Below are positions 60,585 to 64,000 of a DNA stretch of 64,000 nucleotides, piece after piece. Under the pieces are notes generated by a model that did no database searches, was not told the DNA's origin, and saw nothing but the letters and a program-made list of their open reading frames with translations. This DNA is from Chryseobacterium candidae (GTDB lineage Bacteria; Bacteroidota; Bacteroidia; Flavobacteriales; Weeksellaceae). The stretch covers positions 310,001-374,000 of the forward strand of contig NZ_SDLV01000003.1 of assembly GCF_004916905.1 (NCBI RefSeq), read 5' to 3'. Position 1 is the stretch's first letter; every line of letters begins with the position of its first letter. Made by a program: the position numbers and the translations under genes.

Positions 60585-62168
60585 TTAAATCATCCGCAAA
60601 CGTTCTTCCTCAAGATCGAGCTGATAGAGTTGATGGCGGATAATTTCTTCGTTGACAGAAATATCTTTATTCAATTCTGAAAGAAACTGTCTTTGGCTTT
60701 CCAGCATTTCAAAAAAGATATCTTTGGTCTTTTCATTCATCCAGTCTGTATTATGAGTCTGTATTTTTTCCTCCCATTGTTTCAGCATTCTTTCTAATCC
60801 TGCATGGCTGTTCAGTTCATTTTCATGCTTATTTTTAAGAAAATGATAAACATGCTGTTTCAGTTGATGTTTTATTTCTTCCCTCGTCTTTTTATCTTTC
60901 TCTTCATCTGTAAAATCATCAAATACATGTCCGTATTTTATAAAGTAGGGCAAAGTAAGTCCTTGTACGAGTAAGGTAAGCAGAATCACAACGAAAGTAA
61001 TAAATAGGATAAGGTTTCTGTTGGGAAAAGGGAGTCCGTTTTCAAGGGTAATCGGAATGGCAAGTGCAGCAGCCAATGAGACAACACCTCTCATCCCCGT
61101 CCATCCGAGCATCAGAGGCATCAACAGGCGTCTTTTTGCAGAAGAAGCACGAGGAGCAACACTTGGTCGGAAAATCAATGTAGCCAGCATAGCAGCATAA
61201 GAACTTATGATTCTGGCGGCAATCAGAATACCGGTCACCAACACTCCATATTGGATAGCAATTCTTAAAGGAATTCCTTCAGACCGCAGCCCTCCCACAA
61301 TTTCAGGAAGTTCGAGTCCTATTATTAAGAATACAATACCATTCAGAATAAATACAAAGCTTTGCCATACGCTATACCCCATAATACGGCTGGTACTGTT
61401 TAAAAATATCAATCTTTTACCTGACATATAAAGCCCTCCGCAAACTACAGCCAACACCCCGGAAGAATGAAACTGTTCTGCAATCCAATACATAAGATAA
61501 GGTTCAATAAGTGTGAGTGCAATATCTGAAGAAGCTTCTGTAGGAAGTCTTTTGTGAGCCTGTACAAAAATCCATGCCACTAGTAACCCGATTCCTGCCC
61601 CGCCTATTACCATCCATAAAAAATCCAGCGAAGCTTCCTGCCATATAAACTGTCCTGTTCCTACAGCAATTAAAGCAAAACGGAATATAATGAGTGAAGA
61701 TGCATCATTCAGCAAACTTTCTCCTTCCAGAATAGCAGATGTAGTGGAGGGTATCTTTACAAACTTCATAATGGCTCCTGTACTCACGGCATCTGGTGGA
61801 GATACGATACCACCAAGCAAAAACCCGAGAGCAAGTGTAAATCCGGGAATAAAATAATTAGCCGTCACTGCTACTGCCAGTGCCGTAAAAAATACTACCA
61901 AAAAAGCAAAGCTTCCGATAATACGCCACCATCGTTTCATTTCTTTAAAGGAAATTGACCATGCTGCTTCAAATAAAAGAGGAGGTAAAAAGATAAAAAA
62001 AATAAGATCGGGATTGATCTTTACAACCGGAAGACCTGGCACAAAACTGACCAGCAATCCGAATACAACGAGCAAAATAGGGTAAGCAATTTTTAGCTTT
62101 GCAGCCCACATATTGAGCAGCACAATGGCCACAATCATGGCTAATAAAAAAGGTAGGATAGTATGCAT
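60585..62168 (-). CDS. CPA1 family Na+/H+ antiporter (YjcE-type)
   Basis: A monovalent cation/proton antiporter of 527 residues with about 12 membrane helices up to residue 415 and a cytoplasmic, charged helical tail of about 110 residues. Family motifs are FIFLPPLLFEAAWSISF, the ion-binding region SPPDAVSTGA and LEGESLLNDASSLI. It probably keeps cytoplasmic pH or sodium balance. A possible promoter lies in the 234-base gap before it, but I see no clear box. The distance to umuC makes co-transcription uncertain. Confidence 0.93.
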   Translation of the reverse strand: MHTILPFLLAMIVAIVLLNMWAAKLKIAYPILLVVFGLLVSFVPGLPVVKINPDLIFFIFLPPLLFEAAWSISFKEMKRWWRIIGSFAFLVVFFTALAVAVTANYFIPGFTLALGFLLGGIVSPPDAVSTGAIMKFVKIPSTTSAILEGESLLNDASSLIIFRFALIAVGTGQFIWQEASLDFLWMVIGGAGIGLLVAWIFVQAHKRLPTEASSDIALTLIEPYLMYWIAEQFHSSGVLAVVCGGLYMSGKRLIFLNSTSRIMGYSVWQSFVFILNGIVFLIIGLELPEIVGGLRSEGIPLRIAIQYGVLVTGILIAARIISSYAAMLATLIFRPSVAPRASSAKRRLLMPLMLGWTGMRGVVSLAAALAIPITLENGLPFPNRNLILFITFVVILLTLLVQGLTLPYFIKYGHVFDDFTDEEKDKKTREEIKHQLKQHVYHFLKNKHENELNSHAGLERMLKQWEEKIQTHNTDWMNEKTKDIFFEMLESQRQFLSELNKDISVNEEIIRHQLYQLDLEEERLRMI

Positions 62169-62346
62169 TAATATTGTGTTTTATCCGTCATATTTACTAC
62201 TTCTATTTGATTTTTAAAAATTTAAAAGCAAATTTTCTCATTTTTTTGTGTATAGATTAATTTAAGCATTTCTGAATATGTCTCCCTTTTATGTTTTCAT
62301 CCTCTGATAGAATGTTATATAATTTTAATCAAAATTCAAATAAAAC

Positions 62347-62381
62347 ACGTCAAGTTTCGTCGCATCCGCGCTATACTTTTG
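62347..62381 (+). promoter_or_regulatory. CGAC-N7-GTCG / TAnnTTTG promoter-operator element, copy 3 (M15 peptidase)
   Basis: ACGTCAAGTTTCGTCGC, 10 bases, TACTTTTG. The left half-site has one change (CGTC). It ends 22 bases before the M15 peptidase ATG, giving a leader of about 16 nt, so this copy is a plausible working promoter. Confidence 0.78.
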
Positions 62382-62402
62382 TCCTGTAACAAAATAAGAA
62401 AT

Positions 62403-62903
62403 ATGGACAAAGTAACCTTAGAAAGAATTCAGAAGCTTCACCCGTTGGTAAGAGATGAAGTGAAGCAAATTATACAGGAATGTGATGAAGCACTTACCGG
62501 AAGAGCCAAAGTACGGATCACTCAGGGATTAAGATCTTTTGAAGAGCAGGAAAAGCTGTATGCAATCGGAAGAATTACTTCAGGAAAAAAAGTAACCAAT
62601 GCAAAGGCAGGACAAAGTATTCACAATTATGGCCTGGCAGTAGACATCTGTCTTATGATTGACGGGAAAACAGCAAGTTGGGATACGGCAAAAGACTGGG
62701 ATAATGACAACGTTGCAGACTGGTACGAATGTGTAAAAATATTTGCCCGCCACGGCTGGGATTGGGGTGGAAACTGGAAAACATTTAAAGATCTTCCCCA
62801 CTTTGAAAAAAAGAACATCCCTTCTAAAAAAGGACCTGTAAAAACCAGCTGGAGAAAGCTTTTGAAGATGCCAAAAGACCAGCAGAATTACGTTGTTTTT
62901 TAG
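62403..62903 (+). CDS. M15 family peptidase (endolysin-like, D-Ala-D-Ala carboxypeptidase group)
   Basis: A 166-residue zinc peptidase without signal peptide, similar in layout to phage L-alanyl-D-glutamate endolysins of family M15C. The zinc-site motif is QSIHNYGLAVDI (His and Asp ligands), with the later HGWDWGGNW and final His in LPHFE. It should cut peptidoglycan cross-peptides, but needs another protein or cell lysis to reach them. The ORF's earlier TTG start lies inside the promoter's -7 box, so ATG (MDKVTLERIQ) is the start. It is driven by copy 3 of the repeated element. Confidence 0.9.
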   Translation: MDKVTLERIQKLHPLVRDEVKQIIQECDEALTGRAKVRITQGLRSFEEQEKLYAIGRITSGKKVTNAKAGQSIHNYGLAVDICLMIDGKTASWDTAKDWDNDNVADWYECVKIFARHGWDWGGNWKTFKDLPHFEKKNIPSKKGPVKTSWRKLLKMPKDQQNYVVF

Positions 62904-62930
62904 TGTTATTTATTTGAAATTAAATTTAAT

Positions 62931-62965
62931 ACGACACGTTTTGTCGCTTCCCCAGCCTACCTTTG
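62931..62965 (+). promoter_or_regulatory. CGAC-N7-GTCG / TAnnTTTG promoter-operator element, copy 4 (patatin)
   Basis: ACGACACGTTTTGTCGC, 10 bases, TACCTTTG, with perfect half-sites. The first ATG downstream opens a 26-codon ORF (28 bases away). The patatin gene begins 129 bases away. Confidence 0.78.
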
Positions 62966-62992
62966 CTTTATAAGAAAACAACGAAAAAAGCA

Positions 62993-63073
62993 ATGAAATC
63001 TAAGTATGGAATCTCAATATTTTTTGATTATTCAACGGATTCTGTAGATTTAAGATTGCATGTGTCCTTTTAA
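62993..63073 (+). CDS. Possible 26-residue leader or small protein before the patatin gene
   Basis: The ATG-initiated frame encodes MKSKYGISIFFDYSTDSVDL and then RLHVSF, with stop 20 bases before the patatin ATG. It starts about 22 nt after the predicted transcript start, a normal distance. No family is recognised. It could be a leader peptide, a partner peptide or an unused ORF. Confidence 0.4.
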   Translation: MKSKYGISIFFDYSTDSVDLRLHVSF

Positions 63074-63093
63074 AAAACCATTAAAAATATCAC

Positions 63094-64000
63094 ATGAAAA
63101 AGACAACCATTCTTTCTTTGGACGGAGGTGGAATAAGGGGAATCGTAACCTGCATTATTCTGCGTTACATAGAAGAACAGCTCCAGTATTATGATAAGCC
63201 GGCTGCCAAGCTGGGAGACTATTTTGATCTGGTGGCCGGCAGCAGTACCGGAGGTCTGATTGCTTCTATTATTCTCTCTCCTGATGAAACCCGAAAAGCA
63301 AAATATTCTATTCAAAAAGGGTTGGAATTATATGCTGAAAAGGGTGGCGACATTTTCCAGGTTTCCTTTTGGGAAAAACTGGTCAATCCATTCGGATTAT
63401 TGAATGAAAAAATTTCCCAGGAAGCTCTTGAAAAAAACTTAAATGACTTTTTTGGAAATCTAGAATTAAAAGAATTCATAAAACCATGTTTAATAACGAG
63501 TTATGATATTGAAAACAGAAGAGCAAAACTTTTCAACTCCTGGAAAGCCCACCTCAGCACAGACAATTTCTTTGTAAGAGATATCTGCAGAGCGACTTCA
63601 GCGGCTCCCACTTATTTTAGTCCGGTGCAGATCAAATCTATGTATGGACAGATCTTCAGCCTGATTGACGGTGGAATGTTTGCGAATAATCCTGCACTCT
63701 GCGCCTATGCTGAAGCAAGAAAGATCCCTTTTGCAGAAGTTTTAAAAAACCATCAGAAAGCCAACCATCCAAGTGTAAACGATATGATCATCGTCTCTAT
63801 CGGAACAGGAATTGAAGCAAGACCTTACTCTTTTAAAAGACTGGAAAAAGCAGGAAAAATTGGCTGGGTAGGCCCAATCGTTGACATTTTGATGTCTGCC
63901 AACGCAGAAACTGTAGATTATCAGCTGGAACAGATGTTTCAGACTCTGGGCCTTAGAAATCAAAAAAACTATTACCGTTTGAATCCTTCATTGAAAAATG
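63094..64000 (+). CDS. Patatin-like phospholipase (C-terminus cut by window edge)
   Basis: A lipid acyl hydrolase with a Ser-Asp dyad. The 302 codons present contain the oxyanion motif DGGGIRG (residues 9-15), the nucleophile motif GSSTG (about 49-53) and the catalytic Asp in IDGGMFANNP (about 192). Order and spacing are those of cytoplasmic bacterial patatins of the CapV/FabD-like group. There is no signal peptide. It follows the M15 peptidase and a copy of the shared promoter element. Patatins of this shape act in lipid turnover and, in some systems, as membrane-damaging effectors. No cyclase gene is visible within the window. Confidence 0.92.
   Translation, partial: MKKTTILSLDGGGIRGIVTCIILRYIEEQLQYYDKPAAKLGDYFDLVAGSSTGGLIASIILSPDETRKAKYSIQKGLELYAEKGGDIFQVSFWEKLVNPFGLLNEKISQEALEKNLNDFFGNLELKEFIKPCLITSYDIENRRAKLFNSWKAHLSTDNFFVRDICRATSAAPTYFSPVQIKSMYGQIFSLIDGGMFANNPALCAYAEARKIPFAEVLKNHQKANHPSVNDMIIVSIGTGIEARPYSFKRLEKAGKIGWVGPIVDILMSANAETVDYQLEQMFQTLGLRNQKNYYRLNPSLKN

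Noticed and set aside
63094-64000. Patatin as a CBASS effector (CapV)
   Set aside because: No nucleotide cyclase or accessory Cap gene is visible in the window. The gene is next to an M15 peptidase instead. The downstream side is outside the window.

Overview
The window looks like chromosome from a member of the Flavobacteriia, most likely Chryseobacterium or a close relative in the Weeksellaceae. The evidence is the low GC content, the Bacteroidetes-type -7 promoter box TAnnTTTG in front of many genes, the lack of clear Shine-Dalgarno sites, type IX secretion sorting domains, a SusC/SusD pair, and Bacteroidetes-restricted families (DUF4296, DUF4271, HYC_CC_PP). No rRNA, tRNA, CRISPR array or insertion sequence was recognised. 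The genus name is an inference from gene content.

Layout. 1-7000 is a housekeeping block: ftsH (cut by the window edge), rsfS, birA, an LptF/LptG permease, tgt, a DUF4296 lipoprotein, a dolichol-phosphate-mannose-synthase-like glycosyltransferase, DUF4271 and hemD. 7300-13800 holds a secreted T9SS protein, an S9 oligopeptidase, an SRPBCC protein and a histidine kinase/response regulator pair. 13860-17670 is a probable copper/metal cassette: a His/Cys repeat lipoprotein, a Cys-rich HYC_CC_PP protein and a TonB receptor with two N-terminal heavy-metal domains.

17900-38600 is a high-mannose N-glycan utilisation locus read on the minus strand: AraC regulator, SusC, SusD, MFS transporter, GH130 phosphorylase, GH92, GH125, two tandem GH18 endo-beta-N-acetylglucosaminidases, ROK kinase, a second GH92 and a cupin resembling type II mannose-6-phosphate isomerase. 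Together they give a nearly complete route. T9SS-secreted GH18 enzymes release the glycan, SusCD imports it, GH92 and GH125 trim alpha-mannose, GH130 phosphorolyses Man-beta-GlcNAc, and the ROK kinase plus cupin feed sugars to central metabolism.

38800-43700 holds AraC, OsmC, a TetR-thiolase operon and a FabF-type ketosynthase. 44000-59100 is mixed: L,D-transpeptidase, a solitary tailspike-like beta-helix protein, MsrB, DUF445, pyrD, TruC, glyQS, envelope proteins of unknown role, an M48 protease, a serine hydrolase and a DUF1801 protein. 59100-64000 holds umuC, a CPA1 antiporter, an M15 peptidase and a patatin (cut by the window edge).

The best candidate for something undescribed is a 35-bp promoter-operator element found four times between 43.8 and 63 kb. 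It is an inverted repeat CGAC-N7-GTCG, then exactly 11 bases, then a TAnnTTTG box. It sits in front of the M15 peptidase, in front of a 26-codon ORF plus patatin, in front of a possible small RNA/peptide next to the L,D-transpeptidase, and upstream of umuC pointing away from it. Other points of note are a Tgt without its zinc cysteines, a class 2-like PyrD with a class 1-type catalytic cysteine, several apparently leaderless promoters, a symmetric divergent promoter, and several dispersed palindromic or GC-rich repeats.
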